Assembly (NCBI GenBank): GCA_949152475.1
Contig: OX424560.1
Coordinates: 24,305,106 to 24,369,105 of the forward strand
Origin: Terebella lapidaria
Taxonomy: Eukaryota > Annelida > Polychaeta > Terebellida > Terebellidae
Direction: 5' to 3'
DNA: 64,000 bases
Positions 34,723 to 49,112 of the stretch are shown here, one piece after another. The position numbers and the translations under genes were made by a program. Numbering within the stretch: position 1 is the stretch's first letter; each line of letters opens with the position of its first letter. The notes under the pieces were generated by a model. That model worked only from the letters and a program-made list of their open reading frames with translations. It ran no database searches and was not told the DNA's origin.

Positions 34723-36555
34723 TTATGTAAATGACCTTGGCATACTCAAGGTCAACGACCCCTTAGAACATCAACCTAATGTTGTTTTTGCATGTGTGTG
34801 TGTTTCTTTTTTTTAGCAAACACAGAATGTTCGAGAAAATCAAACAACACCACACTGCTGGCTCATACACATCAAAACTTTCTAATATATTTCATCTATT
34901 AATCCACTACTTTTACAATACCAATACCCATGATACCAGTATTCTCTAATTCTTCGTCATGCACCTACCATCTCTAATTGTACTTCGTTCTCTGATCCCA
35001 TGTACCAGGGTGTATCTCCAATGTGGGAAACTGCATACTGTATATGCCTATAATTGTATATCCGTGGTGTAATACTGGATTGTCCATTATCATGATTATA
35101 TTTATTTATCATACTCAAACCACATTAAGTGAACAAAATATCCTTACAGTATTATCATGAGGCTGTCAGCATGGTCCAAGTGAAAACAAGTAATCACATC
35201 TTAATTGTATGGGTATTCCAACTAATCCACCCTCCAATACACATGAGTGAAATGCCTCCAAGCTTTGGACATTTGGATGGACACCCTTAATCCTCACAAA
35301 TTACCCACGATGCACTGCTAGACTTTGTCCACGGCGGCGATGTAGTATCCTAATGACGGTGCAAATCCTCCGACATCTATTTTATGCAACCGCGGCAATT
35401 AAACAGGCTTTCGAAATCCACCGCCGGCACCCAAGATGACACCTCTTTCTGCGGCATGTGACCACGCTCCGAAACTGGTTGGATGAAGAATTCTCGAATA
35501 AACCGGCGGAAAGAACAGCCCTCTCCGACACATGTGAAACTGACAGATAACAGGGCAGCGAAATGATAGAGTTCTCCGTCACTTGCCGGCAATGGAGCCG
35601 ATGTCACAAGGATGTCAGGGGAAGACGACAAATTTTCCTGACATCTCACAGCCTAAATGGTCGACCATTTCCCTGCGCTTTTTTCTTGCAAGTAGTAGAA
35701 GTTCAGAGATCTTTTTTTTTTTTCGAGGAGAGTGCATTTCAGTAGAAGCTAAGTGGAATCATGCAATGGTGTGCAAAGTATTTCATAAGTGAGGACATTC
35801 TAGCTATATACATGTAGTACATGGATATATGATCAGTTCCCTCTTGCCAATCTATTGGATCCTGTATGTAAATGTAACTAAATATATCATTGCTTCAAGG
35901 ACTTGCTTCCATAAACATTGATACAGTGAACAACAATATATAGACAGTGAACTCCAGATAGAGAGAGAGAGAGAGAAAAGGACAGTGCAATCCAGTGCAT
36001 AACACCTTATTTTCTCCCCGATCTTTTTCTTCCCCGGATGCCCCATCTAACGGTAGTTGGATAGCGTCTGATTTATTCTTCCACCGTCCCAGTTTTTACG
36101 CTAGTTCTTTGCCCGGCTGCGCAGACACCCGGAGTGACGGAAAGTGGACACTGTGTCCACTGAGCCGCAGGGACATATGACATGGATATGGCAACGATAC
36201 CCGGGTACATGTGGATCAATGTCCCTCGCACCGATTGGCATTCATTGTGTCTCAGCAGCTTGGTAAACGTTCTACGATGAATTCATTCCACTTGGTGGCT
36301 GCACAACATCTTTGCATCAACGAGAACGAGCAAAATGGTATCAATTCCTTCTGAAATCCCCTATTCGTATTAATCGTGGGTGAACCAAAGACATCCTTTG
36401 TTGTGCTCTGTGTTGGAAATATTGGCATACCTGTACATACATTGTATATAGCATGCATATATCTGTGCATACATACGCAGGATTCAAGCGAACAATACCA
36501 TTAATTTTGTTAGAAGTCTGCAAGTAAATCTTCAGCACTGAGGGCTTATAAATGA
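34723..36555. other. Intergenic, mixed composition
   Basis: No convincing gene. The 35,300-35,700 and 36,000-36,180 stretches are less AT-rich and have open frames in several registers, but no domain or splice pattern that I trust. Confidence 0.4.
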
Positions 36556-38410
36556 AATTAGCCCAAAGGCTAAGATAGGTTACCGGACAATTTTGGTTTG
36601 GCCATGGCAGCATCAGCAGGTAAGAGACCTTGAGATTTACCAATCAAGGTTCGCAGTGTAAACATATGACCTTGAGATTTACCAATCAAGGTCATCCGTG
36701 TGAACTTCGATGTCACCATTACATGTATGTGTGCGGTATTTGATATTCTATATGTTCATAATACAAAGATATATCTGGGTGGAATCGTTTAGGCCGCTCA
36801 GGTCAATTTACACATTCCAAGTCAGACATTTGGTCATCTGACATCAAGTTCAAGGTCATCATTAGTTGTGCCATATATGTCTTCCTATATGTTCATAATG
36901 CAAACATGAGCTCTATCTGCAAGCATTTCATATACAGAGGCAAATCTTAGCATTTTTGACCCCAAAATGGCTGTTTTGACCTTTCAAGGTCATCCAAGGT
37001 CAAATTCAAGGTCACCACACAAGTCGCCATATATGACTTCCCATTTGAAAGTACCAATTTCTAAGCTCTATCTTCAAGCGTTCTATGAGTACAGTCCTGA
37101 CAGCTCCCATTATGAAGGAAAAAAGTGACGAAAATTTTTCAAGTCCAAAATTTTTTTCAAAGGGTGAAAATTTTTTTTTGCCTAGAAATGGCCCAAAATG
37201 GATAGTAATGCGATTTGGGGCGAAAAAATGTGTTTTCGCCGACCAGCCAAAAATTCAAAATGGCCGCCACACGGAGGTCGGCGATTCAAGGGCAACAAAA
37301 CTTATACACGTCACAGAGGTTTATAAGAGGAATCTTTTTAAACAAAAATCTCAAAACTGATCTGACAGTTTTTGAGAAAATACAGACCAGGTGCGAATTT
37401 GAGCATTTTTCGACCCAAAAATGGCTGTTTTGACCTTTCAAGGTCATCCAAGGTCAAATTCAAGGTCACCACACAAGTCGCCATATATGACTTCCCATTT
37501 AAAAGTGCCAATTTCTAAGCTCTATCTTCAAGCGTTCTATGAGTACAGTCCGGACAGCTCCCATTATGAAGGAAAAAAGTGACAAAAATTTTTCAAGTCC
37601 AAAATTTTTTTCAAAGGGTGAAAATTTTTTTTGCCTAGAAATGGCCCAAAATGGATAGTAATGCGATTTGGGGCGAAAAAATTTTTTTTCGCCGACCCGC
37701 CAAAAATTCAAAATGGCCGCCACACGGAGACCGGCGAATTTAGGGCAACCAAACTTATACATATCACAGAGGTATATGAGGGGAATCTTTTGAAACCAAA
37801 AACTCAAAACTGATCAGACAGTTTTTGAGAAAATGGCCGTCAAAGTAAAAAATTGAGCGTTTTTCGACAAAAACGGCCGCCATTTTGAAAAAAATGCGAA
37901 AATCAAAAAACAAAAAAATACCTCCTTCTCAAAATATTTTTAGGCATTTTTGTGCAAAATTTCAGAAAGATTCGATAGTTAACTTTAAAGATAAAAATGT
38001 TAACGCCGGATGGACGGACGGACGGACGGACGGACGGACGGACGGACGGACGGACGGACGGACGGACGGACGGACGGACGGACGGACGGACGGCGGACGG
38101 ACGGACGGACGGACGGACGGGTGAACGGATGGGCGTTACGGGCGGACCCAATGTTAAATTTCCTATCTTAACTTTCCCCATAAGTCCTGAAAAAATCCCC
38201 ATAAGACCGCACTTTTGGCTTAAACTGTGGTTATGGGGCGTTTTCAGCTTTATTCCCCCTAAGAAATCCCCAAAACTCCGTTCCGTTTGCCCGGACGGAC
38301 GGACGGACGGACGGACGGACGGACGGACGGACGGCCAGACGGACGGACGGACGGACGACGGACGCAACGCCATGCCAATAGGTTATCGGACCAAAGGTCC
38401 GGTAACCTAA
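36556..38410 (+). mobile_element. Palindrome-capped repeat element, copy B, with GGAC minisatellite
   Basis: The left end is TTAGCCCAAAGGCTAA (36558-36573) followed by GGTTACCGGACAAT. The right end is a long near-perfect hairpin, AGGTTATCGGACC-AAA-GGTCCGGTAACCT (38380-38408). It includes a two-copy tandem duplication of about 453 bp (blocks starting near 36,960 and 37,414), AAAATGGCCGCC words, AGGTCA words and GGAC arrays. Same family as 14,834, 60,318 and 61,267. Confidence 0.7.
38008..38124. repeat. (GGAC)n microsatellite
   Basis: Near-perfect tetranucleotide array, interrupted once by GGCGGACG near 38,091. A second array of the same unit is at 38,290-38,360. Both lie inside repeat copy B. 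The translated Arg-Thr-Asp-Gly repeats are not real proteins. Confidence 0.95.
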
Positions 38411-38985
38411 AAAACGCTAAAAAGAAAAACCCTGTAACTTGTACTGTAATCACCATAAGCATAGCATAAGTATTTTTTTGCAGATACCTTCTGAAATACA
38501 AAGAAATCATGCGAGCCATCAGACAGGAAATCAACCATCGAAGCCAATTATTCCTATCCGATATGGCTTATCGCTGTGACTGCCAGATCTTTCCTTCACT
38601 TCCAACTTCCAAGTCTTTGCGCAATTTAGTGGCCACACCATCAATCAAAACCAAGTAACGGGTAAAATTCTGACAGGGATGAAGATAGACAGCGGATTCT
38701 AGTCATATCTCATTACTGGCCGATTAATCTTGCTGGGTTGTCATCAAGTTGGCGGAGAAATGAAAAACAGTGTCCACAGATATGATGCATCATTAGAATT
38801 TCTCGGATTCTTCTTGGTTGATGAAGAATTCTAGTAGCGACTGCTGAACATGCTTTAGGAGTTGACACATGTAATTATGAAGTTGTAATTACAATTTGAT
38901 AATTTATCACAACTTCTGCAAGCAACTCATATTCACTTTTTTAATATTGTATTTTGTACATTGATATCTGAAGAAATTAGTATTA
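38411..38985. other. Intergenic, nothing recognised
   Basis: AT-rich spacer between two repeat elements; no gene or repeat recognised. Confidence 0.4.
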
Positions 38986-39894
38986 AAGTACTAGTATAGT
39001 TCAAATATGATGTGAGCTTATATGAAAAACCACATTGATCTGAGTAAAATGGTCTTTACGGCATGTAAATATCACAGTCCGTTCAAAAGTTACAGCACTT
39101 TAAAGACTGACATTGGCAAATTTGCTTTTTCAAAACAATTTAGCTAATTAGTATGCAAATGAGATATTCATGACGTCATGGGGGGAAGCTGTATTAATTA
39201 GGTACTTTGATATGTATTATTCATTCATTTAATGTTATGATTATTCATCAAAACTTATTCCATACAGTTTTCAATAAATAATCAGTGTTTTCACTTTTTC
39301 TGTTGTTGTCAAGGTAACCAGTGACCTGGTATGGCCCATAACAACCATGGTTGCTAGGGCCAGAAACTCACAACAGTGTATGCACAAAGGAAAATGATGC
39401 CAACTCGAGCTCTATATTAGTTTGATTCATAAATAATTGACAGGAAGTCTGCAGATAGATTGATTTGGCAGTCAAAGGCCATGGCAACCATGAGTAACTA
39501 GGGCTATAGGGAACGACTGGTAACCATAGCAACAGTATGGTTTGTGTGGGTATTGATTATCATGATTATGTATGGTACAGAATGATATGCACTAGTCAGA
39601 TCGTAAGAATCTTCAATAAGAATAATCATATCTTGGCTTGAAATATCCTAATTAAAATTTGTTCCCCTCATGACGTCATGAATTCTCATTAACATATAAT
39701 TTGCATATTAATGAGTTGCTAAAGCTTTTCAAGTGGTTTCTGTAATGTAGTGCCGGAATGGCAGTTTCAAATGGCTGTAACTTTTGAACGGATAGTGATA
39801 TTGATATACCCATGTATACTGTAAAGACCATTTTGCTCAGATCAATGAGCCCTTTCATATAACTTAACATCATATTTGCACTTTACTAGTACTT
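38986..39894. mobile_element. Foldback (long inverted repeat) element
   Basis: Imperfect inverted arms of about 200-240 bp. The left arm begins AAGTACTAGTA (38986). The right arm ends TACTAGTACTT (39894). Inner matches include AAAATGGTCTTTAC with its reverse complement, and ATGACGTCATG in both arms. No coding capacity, so it is a likely non-autonomous DNA transposon; I see no clear target-site duplication. Confidence 0.65.
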
Positions 39895-42800
39895 CAAATC
39901 ATGTAAATGAAACTGTTGCAAACAAGCCTTTCTTCAACGTGTTCAATACGTTAGAGTTTGAATTTACAATACATACAATAATCATGATAATTGTACTACT
40001 AGTATATGAATCACTCTAGGATAATTGTAAAAGATAAATCACATAAATTTACCAGGCGTAACAAACTGAACAATATTAATGCGTTTTATGTCTGTCCGTG
40101 ACGACTTTGTTGCATTCACAAGCTTATTTGGGAATAAATCAATTTTACACAATTGACCATGTGTGTGTAGACTTGCCAAGCAGGCAAATGATGTATTGGG
40201 GAAATTTGCACAGTGCAGCCATAAGTCCTATTCGGGGTCTGCCATGTCTTTCACTTGCTTCAAATCAATCAAAACGCCCTGAAATTGATGTCAAAATCGG
40301 ATGATTTATCTTCAACCTGCACGTGTCTTTCTCCAAAACAGTCCAATCTTTTTTTTTTAGGACTTGTGCTTCATTGGCAATTCTAATCCTGCGACATGCA
40401 CCTTGTTCATGATAAACGAGTTACAAGTTTAGAAATATACCATACTTAACTTAACTTACTGCTCAAAAATATCATACTAGTCAATGATGTAATTATTATT
40501 TCAATATATTTCTCTAAACATTTTTCGCAAAATATAAAAGCAAATATTGTTCAATTTTTCCACTAATACTAGTATTCATGAATGAAATGCAATTGCTTAC
40601 TTTTAGAAAGGTTCGATTATGAACTTGATTTGACACTCATACACTAGTACCAGTACATGTTCAAGAATTTTACATTCTCCAAATTTTTTACCCTCTTACC
40701 ACCATATTTTTCCCCACAACAATGCCAGACTGAACTGCTAAAGTAAAAACTAACAAACTTAAATCGCCTTACTGCAGACAGAATGATGGATCATAAAAGC
40801 GAAATTATCTAAATCTCCGAAGCAGCTTAAATGTACCACTCATATTTTTTTTATTTTTTTTTCACTCTTCTCTACTCTCAACAATATCCTCTAGTTTTAT
40901 TTTATTGTTCTTGTTTATTTCGCATGCAACTCATCAGCGGTCATCGCACCACGAAAGACGGAAACTAAAATTTATATTGAGCAACATGCTTTCAGGAATG
41001 TCCACAGATATAATTTAATTGCAGGCATCAGATAACATGCGCCAGCTTCAATTATCTTTCATATGTCAAATTACCAAGTTTATCATCACTTACAATGTAC
41101 ACATTAAACATGATGAAATATTTAGCATGTTTAGTCACTTTAGTGAATGCCCAAAGTATTTTTTTTCGAAGGAATTAACAAGTCCGTACAGTGGTTGTAT
41201 TTTATCACCCTTTTTACAATGATTCAAGCTCTTTTAGATGCACTTTCACAATAATAATAAAGACGACACATAAATGAACTGACAGGAATGCGAACGGAAT
41301 ACTGAATCACACAAATACGAGTAAATGAGTCATTCTAGAGCAAAATCTAAATTGAATACTAGTATGTGTAAATGTACATTAGTACGAGACACCACATTAT
41401 CACATTAATAAAAGTATAATCCTAATGAACTACATCGTAGGTTATAACATGTATTTACATCTAACATGAATAATTGAAAGTGGAGGAAAAAAACAAAAGT
41501 ACTCCAGAGTTCTGAAAACAACAGACAAATTGTACTTATGCAATTATCTTCTGACATAACCCACAACACTACCATGTTTGCCCCTGCCCCACTTCATCAT
41601 GTCCGTGTACTCCAGTACTCCACAATGTGGTCCGATACATGTGATAAGGCACTGATAACAGTATAATGGATAAGGGCAATGACAGTGATAACACTGATAA
41701 CATGGCAGCCACATTCATTGTTGAATTTTTCCTTTACCATTCAGTACACATTTGTAAATGATAACTTGTCAGGAAAAAGGCCAAACTCTGAAATTGTACT
41801 GGATGTGCCATTTTTGGCAATGGGAACAAAACAATCCATACAGATTTTTTTTCTGAAGGGTTTATTTCAAGTTACTAGCAACATGAAAGTCAACTTTGGT
41901 GTAAAAGTAATTTGCCATACATGTAAATAACTAAAAGTTTAAGATTTACATGTAGCATGATAATATATCGTTCAATTTGGATGCTCCACAACTACAACAA
42001 CTACCAGCTCAAATCAATCTCCTTTAGCATGTTTAGTATGAATTTGATACAAAGAACTAGGAGCGAAACAAGATCAAGGAGGGAATATGATATTTGTGGT
42101 ATGATAAAGTACAAATACTTGGTACTATCTGTGACATTTACTGCCGCCTGGAATCAAGTTTATATCAATATCAAAGTCAGAATCGAGGGAACTATGCACT
42201 AGTAGGCTGTGCAGCTGCCTTTATTTCAATCACTGATAAGAAATGGTGCCATATTTTCTTGTTGAAAGTGACTTCATATTAATAGCGGAGAATCATGCTA
42301 CGTTTTAGCATGGATAATAATTACAAGTTTGGTTCCTCACGATTCAGTATCAACATTTAAAGGATTATTGTCCAAAATATAATTATAAACTGCCAGTATT
42401 ATTGATTACTAAGCATAAGATGATCTCATTCAACAAGCCAATGTGATTTGACTTGGCTGAATGATTGTCACCAATTGATCATTTGGGTTGCTCCACAACA
42501 GTATGTGTCCATACCAAAAACTATATAAATCAGATGAGAAATGTGCCCTGTAGCGAGCGCACAAGAAATGGACGATGCACCACGATTACAAATCCATAGT
42601 ATCCACGGCCTTTGTTCAGGGGATACAACAATTTTTCAAAATTGCTAGTATTGATATTAGCATGATTCCCGAAAGGGATGGAAAGTGAAAAGCAAATTGA
42701 GCAGGACAAAAATCCAATCATGTTCAACAACTCACCTTAGAACAGAGTACTTGCGGAATATATAAATCCAATGTTCCTGCAAAGTTGACAGATGCTGGTG

Positions 42801-45302
42801 TCACCTTCCTGTTGCCATGGTGACTAAGGTGTTGCTAGGACAACCACATCTGCTGTGTTGTCAGTGTCAATGATTTATCCAGTTTTGTCGACTGCCGTCA
42901 GACGTGCTGATGCTCTTTTGTCATGCACCTGCAAAAAAGCAAGAATTTCAAAAACGTCACAAGAAAGATCGGAAAAAATTTACAAAAATGTACCTACATC
43001 GATATATTATGTACATGTATCATTCATTCAGAATGAATATGTATATATGAATATGTATATATGAATGTATCATTCATTCATATATGCATATTTAATAAAC
43101 TTCATTAATATGCACAATGCACAGAAATATTTGCAAATCAATATTATCTGCTTATTACATAAACGGCTCTTCACATTAATCATGTTAATAATTTTGATCA
43201 TATTCTGCAGCGGTGGATAATCCACAAATTCAGCAGACAGATATTATGTCATTTTGATCAAATACAACGATTCCATCTGACAATACAGCCACACATTGCA
43301 AATTCTTCTGAAATGGACGAGGTTTTAACAACTCCCACTAAAATCAACACCATGTGCATACAACATGTATCCAGTTTCCTTTCTCCGCCTTGTTAGTTTG
43401 TCACATTTCCCCTCCGAGGAGCGGTGAATTACAATAAATAATTCATCTAGTATCCCTATCATCTCCGCAAAAAAGGAAGATCATATTTCACCAACTGCGC
43501 ATCAAGGTAGAAATGAAAAACTCCCTGCTGTGAAAATTTATATACTCGTGATAAATTCCTTTTCGTAATTTTTCTGTCCAATTTTTCTCTCCTGTGTCTG
43601 TTTTTGGGTGCCAATACGTCAATTTTGCAGTGCGGAGCTGTTTACATTATATTGTGCATGTAGAATTCTCAAAGGGCCCACATGTGGCCACGTTGAAATA
43701 ACGATGTTCAAGATCGTGGCCATGCACGTGAGCCTTAAAAATTCGCCGGATGAAAAATCAATCGTACGAACAATGAATTAATTATGACGGCGATCCAAGT
43801 CAGCTTGCCAAGAACACGTCACAACGATGGAAAATTGCACAGGGGGAAAAAATTAATGAAAAGTAACCAATCTATGAGGTCTACTGTATCCCTCCCCCTT
43901 CGTAACATGCATGGTCTGACCCACACGAGCTAAATGACAATTGTTTTGGCTCCTGAAGATGTGCGGCAGCTTGCGAAATGCACGGTCATGTTACAATATC
44001 ACCAATATAAATAACTGAAAAGTTGGAGCCACCTGTTCACTGTTTTGTATTGCAATGGGGATGTGGGACGATGTCTGTAGGGTGGGGGGGGGGGAGGGGC
44101 GAGGGGGGGGGGAAATATCATGTTATACATGGTTACAAGTTGGCAGTGACCACATATGTTGCAGCCTGCCTTTGTTTGCTGTATCAATGTGAAGGTACTC
44201 TAACACCGCACATGTGCTGGTAATACAAATAAATCTAGATCTATCAATGATTTCTATGTTTTATCTACCTTAACTCCTGTTGAAAGCTGAAGTTTTTTGA
44301 TAGATATCAGTTCTGGTATCAGATGAAATCTGACTATCTGAAAGATAATCCGAGTTGAATCTGCAATTGATGTTTTATCAATGTATGTTGTACATGTAGC
44401 GATCAGATTTATTTTATCATGAATATTTTCATTCATAGATTTATCTACTATAAAGTATTGTACATGTACATGTATTGTATACTGTAAATCTGTAATAAAT
44501 CAATTTTTATCATTTTCATTGAAGCAAGAATCATGAAATATTAAGTTAAGGTGCAGGGCTTCAAGACAAGTACAACATGAACAGCGTAGTGTACGTACAT
44601 GTACATTATTTGTTTAACCATGACTGTTTAACTTTTTTTTTTTTTATGGAAGTCAAATTTTACAATATTCCTATCGATTTATGACCATGCGGTGTGTGGG
44701 TGTTCAGTATATGAACTGTGAGAACTTTGTTTTCACAATGAATTAATTAGGACTGTTGTTGTCAATTTATTGACTGAAATGTTATTGAATGCAGCTTGTT
44801 TGAACACCTGCATTGGTGAATTTCTGAGCATCATCAGAAGTTTCACAGAACTTTCCATTTTCAGTGAGCCCTGCCTTTCCCAGCTCTCCCTAGTTTAAAA
44901 GTTAATAACTTATCGTCTTTTACTTGTCATGTTAATGTACATTGCTAGTCATGTATATGGATCTATATACTTACGATATTATTGATTGTCTCAACTGACA
45001 TTCACTCAATATACTTATATTCCCCTTCACCATGTTCACAAAAAGCTTATAACAAAAGACCCGAGTCTTTTTACGTCATTTTCGACGTTTTCCGCGAAAC
45101 GTTAATATCAGCCAAAAAGAAATTTTCTGACGTATTCTGTGAAACTCGGGACAACTTTTGGGGGCATTTGGGATAGGTCAATTCAATATTACAACTTCTT
45201 TGATTACATAAACCATAGACAAAAGAGTATGTATGATGTTTTATCCATAGAGTTACTCTACTAGTGGTAGCTAAATACAGTGTACACTGTACATGAATAT
45301 TC
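39895..45302. other. AT-rich intergenic region
   Basis: No gene recognised. Contains a palindromic ATGAATGTATATATG-like patch near 43,030-43,090 and a G-rich tract at 44,082-44,112. The remainder is ordinary AT-rich DNA. Confidence 0.4.
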
Positions 45303-45310
45303 ATTATAAC

Positions 45311-45788
45311 CAGGGTATGCCAAAGTGGGAAAAAAATTACTGGTCCATTGGACCAGTAAACATTTCGATATTACCAGCCCAGAGCAATTTTTACTGGCCC
45401 AGAATTCATAAGTCACACCCAACAAAATAGTGGAATTGAGATATGCATGGCGATATGTAGATACGTTGTAGTATATTAAGCAAATAAATTGACATTGTCA
45501 GCTTGAATTGTGCATATATCATTTATTTCCAATCAGCCGTCTTACTTCCCCCCAGCCTCAAGCTGAGGCGTATCATTCTCATGATTTGAAGATCCAAGAT
45601 CTGGTTGAATAATATATTACTGACAAATGAAATATTTTACTATATTAAGAATTTATTTTACTAGAGATATGATATTTTTGCTGATGAAAACTTTCCGGCC
45701 ACCTGGGCCAGTGAAACTGTTATTATTACCAGCCCAGGATGTTTTTTACCAGTCTTGGGCTGTGGGCTGGTGACTTTGGCATACCCTG
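45311..45788. mobile_element. hAT-type MITE, 478 bp
   Basis: Terminal inverted repeats CAGGGTATGCCAAAGT and ACTTTGGCATACCCTG are flanked by an exact 8-bp duplication, ATTATAAC (45303-45310 and 45789-45796). An 8-bp target duplication and CAGGG-type ends are the signature of the hAT superfamily. It has no transposase. Near the left end is an inner palindrome, TTACTGGTCCA-T-TGGACCAGTAA (45337-45359). Confidence 0.85.
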
Positions 45789-45796
45789 ATTATAAC

Positions 45797-47525
45797 CATA
45801 TTGACCATAATCTACATATAACATCATTATCATTCAAATCAACCCCTGTCATGGCGACATAGATCCGGGGTAGTATAGACGATAAGACGTCACCCAGGAA
45901 TTTCCCCTGTGAAATTAGAAACCAAGGCTTGGTTTTTATGCGAGACTTGCCCTTTTAAAGCAGAGAGCGTGTAAAAAGGGCCACTGTTTCTAACCGTCTA
46001 AAGTGAGATTTACCGCGCCCACGAAACAGCGTCCCCCTGCATTAATTCCGCGTTAGCATGGTACAACCATGTTATTTGTCGACATTACCTGGAAGCAAAT
46101 TGAGACAGCCCCGCGACAAGCCGATGTGAAATCCCAGCCTAAAATGTCGAGAAAACTGTCGTGAAATTGTGAGGTATTGCAGCAAAGAGTACATTTTTTT
46201 TATCTTGAAAGGGCAGACTGAGTACACGAGACGGGGCCCGAATGGACAAACTGTGTTTTATAGGTGACGATCATGCCCCAAGATCACGGGATTTCCGAAT
46301 GTAAATGGCCCGCGGGAAATACCCCGCTGGGAGAAAGGTCGCTATTTGGGTGTTTTGTAGACACAGCCCCAAGGTTAACTAGGGGACCGGGGTCGTGTCT
46401 TGAATGTCAAATCCGTCAGCCATCGACAAAAGGCATTGATACTTGATACAATATATGTGCTCAACTGATACCATGGCAACAGAATTACAGAAATCATAGC
46501 AATGAATACGCAATAGATCCATTAACATGACAAATATATAACTACATATGTATTATTTTAAGTCACTAATGGTAACGAAATGAATTGCTTGATCATGTTG
46601 ATTGTATTTCACTATTAAAACGAATTATTTATACCACATACATTGTCAAGTAATATTACAACAGTACAATAATTTGAGTCCACATTCATGACATTTTGCG
46701 GGGAAATTTCTTCGACATAGACCAATATCTCAGCTTCTATACAGTACATGCACAAAAGTATGCATTCCAGAATACCAACTATAAACCATAAATCTATTGC
46801 CACTACCCTACAGCAACTCAGGTTTGGACGCTGGCTTCATAATGTTAAATATTTTATGAGCAAGCTGACATTGAACAAAGCTTTGCTTTCAGCCTAAGAG
46901 CAAGAAACTGTAAAGTGAACAGTCTATTGGTCTAGGTTACATTCATTATGTCAGAACTTCCTAATCTGCATTATTGTGAACATATATAGACTGTGAAATG
47001 AAAAAGCAATTTTCCGAAAGGCCACGGTCATTGGTTATTTTGGTTATTGGTAATAAGTGGTACTGGATGATGGCAAATTTTCCTAACAGTCATGTTATCA
47101 TTTTAACGTGGTACTAGTATGTATTACTATCATGATTTTTATGGTTTTAAGGTCATGATGAAATTCAAAAGTGCAAAACTCAATCTATTCTACAAGCTAA
47201 ATAATTCATCATGTTCAAGGAAAACAAATTAAACTCTTCCCTTACGAGAAAATCAAATAAACATGAAATTTTGATTGATCAGCTGATCAATATAGTGTTG
47301 TTTATTATAACCAGCAGAATTTCTTTAATGTTATTTCACTCATTAGACAATGTCCAGCGGTCATGTTTTATGGACACAGGGTGTGATCTCCTGATAAACA
47401 AAATCTCCGGTAACGACCTTGTGGCATTTATTGCCCATGGCACATAATTTTTGTAATCATAGACCATGTGGTCAGTGCCTTTGAAACCGGCACGTACCTT
47501 ACTCGACTGTGACCCCCTGGGGACA
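45797..47525. other. Intergenic, nothing firm
   Basis: The 45,990-46,440 stretch is less AT-rich but has no recognisable gene. The frame at 47,211-47,447 contains FMDTGCDLLI, faintly like an aspartic protease active site, which may belong with the LTR-like sequence that follows. Confidence 0.3.
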
Positions 47526-47968
47526 TGTAATGTTCTGGACCCGATCAAGACCTTCTGGATTTTCTGTTTTATCTATACTGTATCAAGTCTGTAACATTGT
47601 ACTTGTTGAAAGGGTTATTATAACTGGATCAGTGATTGGCTACTAGGGCCTGAGTGGGTGGGATCAAATGTACGTCAGGGGAAGGAAAAAGTTGTAAGTC
47701 AGGGAGACACAGGGAGAAGGAGTTTAGACACCGAGTTGAACAGTCGAATAGGAGAGTGGCTCTTGTAACTACGCATTTTCATTTTGTACACATTGTGAAT
47801 CAGTATTAACAGTCGTAGCACCTGACCAAGTAATCTTGGACACTGTACCATATCTATTGACACCTTTGACTAATAAAATAAACCGGATTATAAGAAACAG
47901 CCTCCTCTCAATACCAGCCACAAAAACATCATATTATCGCACCTGTCCCTGCTGAGAGAAACATAACA
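47526..47968 (+). mobile_element. Possible LTR remnant of a retrotransposon
   Basis: Starts TGTAATGTT and ends AACATAACA (near-inverted termini). It is preceded by the purine-rich CTGGGGACA, like a polypurine tract before a 3' LTR, and has an AATAAAATAAA signal near 47,874. No flanking duplication and no intact internal region, so it is at best a 3' LTR fragment. Confidence 0.3.
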
Positions 47969-49112
47969 TGGGCTACTAGCATTTAACCGCAGCTGATGCT
48001 GTAAAAGCCGTCATGGCTCAACGCTAAATCACTTAAATTAGCAAAACATCTGCCCGAGTCCTAAGTAGACCTGTAATAATTTCACACTTCCTGACAAATG
48101 TTATCCCACGGCGAAACAGCGAGAAAGTTTTTTGACAATCATTACTTCGATATTGTTGATGTAGTTCGAATGCTAAAAAGCATCTGAAATACATGAAACT
48201 TTCAATCATTTGACAAGAACTTGCCATTCCACGAATGTAAATATTACCTTATGAAAAAATTGACATATACATCTGATTTTTTCTAAGCTTTCAATTTTTT
48301 TTCTGCCAATTTTTTCAACAGACTTCTATGAATTGCAGAACAATACAAATTTGTACACTGTACATGACTTGTATGAACATGGCAAAGATTTCGAACATTT
48401 TCACACTAGAAAGATTTTGGATTCTGGAGGGAACAGTGAGTACCACAGAGTACTAAGTGATCTCAAGTGAAGTACCGTACTTGCTGACATGAACGGCAAA
48501 AAAGAAATACAAAAGAGAAACCAGACAGGCTTTTCGTTTGAACAACGAAACAACGGCAATTGTTGACTTGCAAAACATTGGAAGCAAGTGACTGTGAACT
48601 TGTTCTACATAGGAAACACATAACAGTTACAGGCTGGATATTTTTTTAGAAGATAAATACAATGTACATGACAATAGCGGTAGTAGTAAGTTTCGTTTCT
48701 GGATCTTGTACGATGTTATCATGTACTTTAGCATGGCAGGTGTTTTTATTTTCTAAGAGTATCATGTTCTTTATGTTCTTATGTTATGTGCTTTGTTTGC
48801 AATCATGGATCTCAAAAAGACAAAGACGTGTGAAGATGGTAGCAACAAAAGGACCCCTCAGCACTGAGGAAACCTTTTTTCGCCCGACAGAAAAACTAAA
48901 CTGATTGTTATCAACATATGGCACATAAAGCATGAACTGTAATAAGGAGCCACATGGCAATGCCGACAACGTATACACACACACTTTCGGAAAAACAGAC
49001 CATCATGGGGCCTGCTGCCAAGTTTAACCCCTACACATACCAACATCTGACATGCCAGAAAACTTCTTTGATCCTGAGATTTTGGCTATAAGGCATCACT
49101 TCATGATAAACA
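47969..49112. other. AT-rich intergenic region
   Basis: No gene or structured repeat recognised. Confidence 0.4.

Noticed and set aside
37885..38469. Long frames of repeated Arg-Thr-Asp-Gly or Arg-Pro-Ser-Val
   Set aside because: They are translations of the GGAC microsatellite in repeat copy B, open in several frames on both strands.
47211..47447. Retroviral-type aspartic protease (FMDTGCDLLI)
   Set aside because: Only a few residues match, and no reverse transcriptase or integrase is present nearby.
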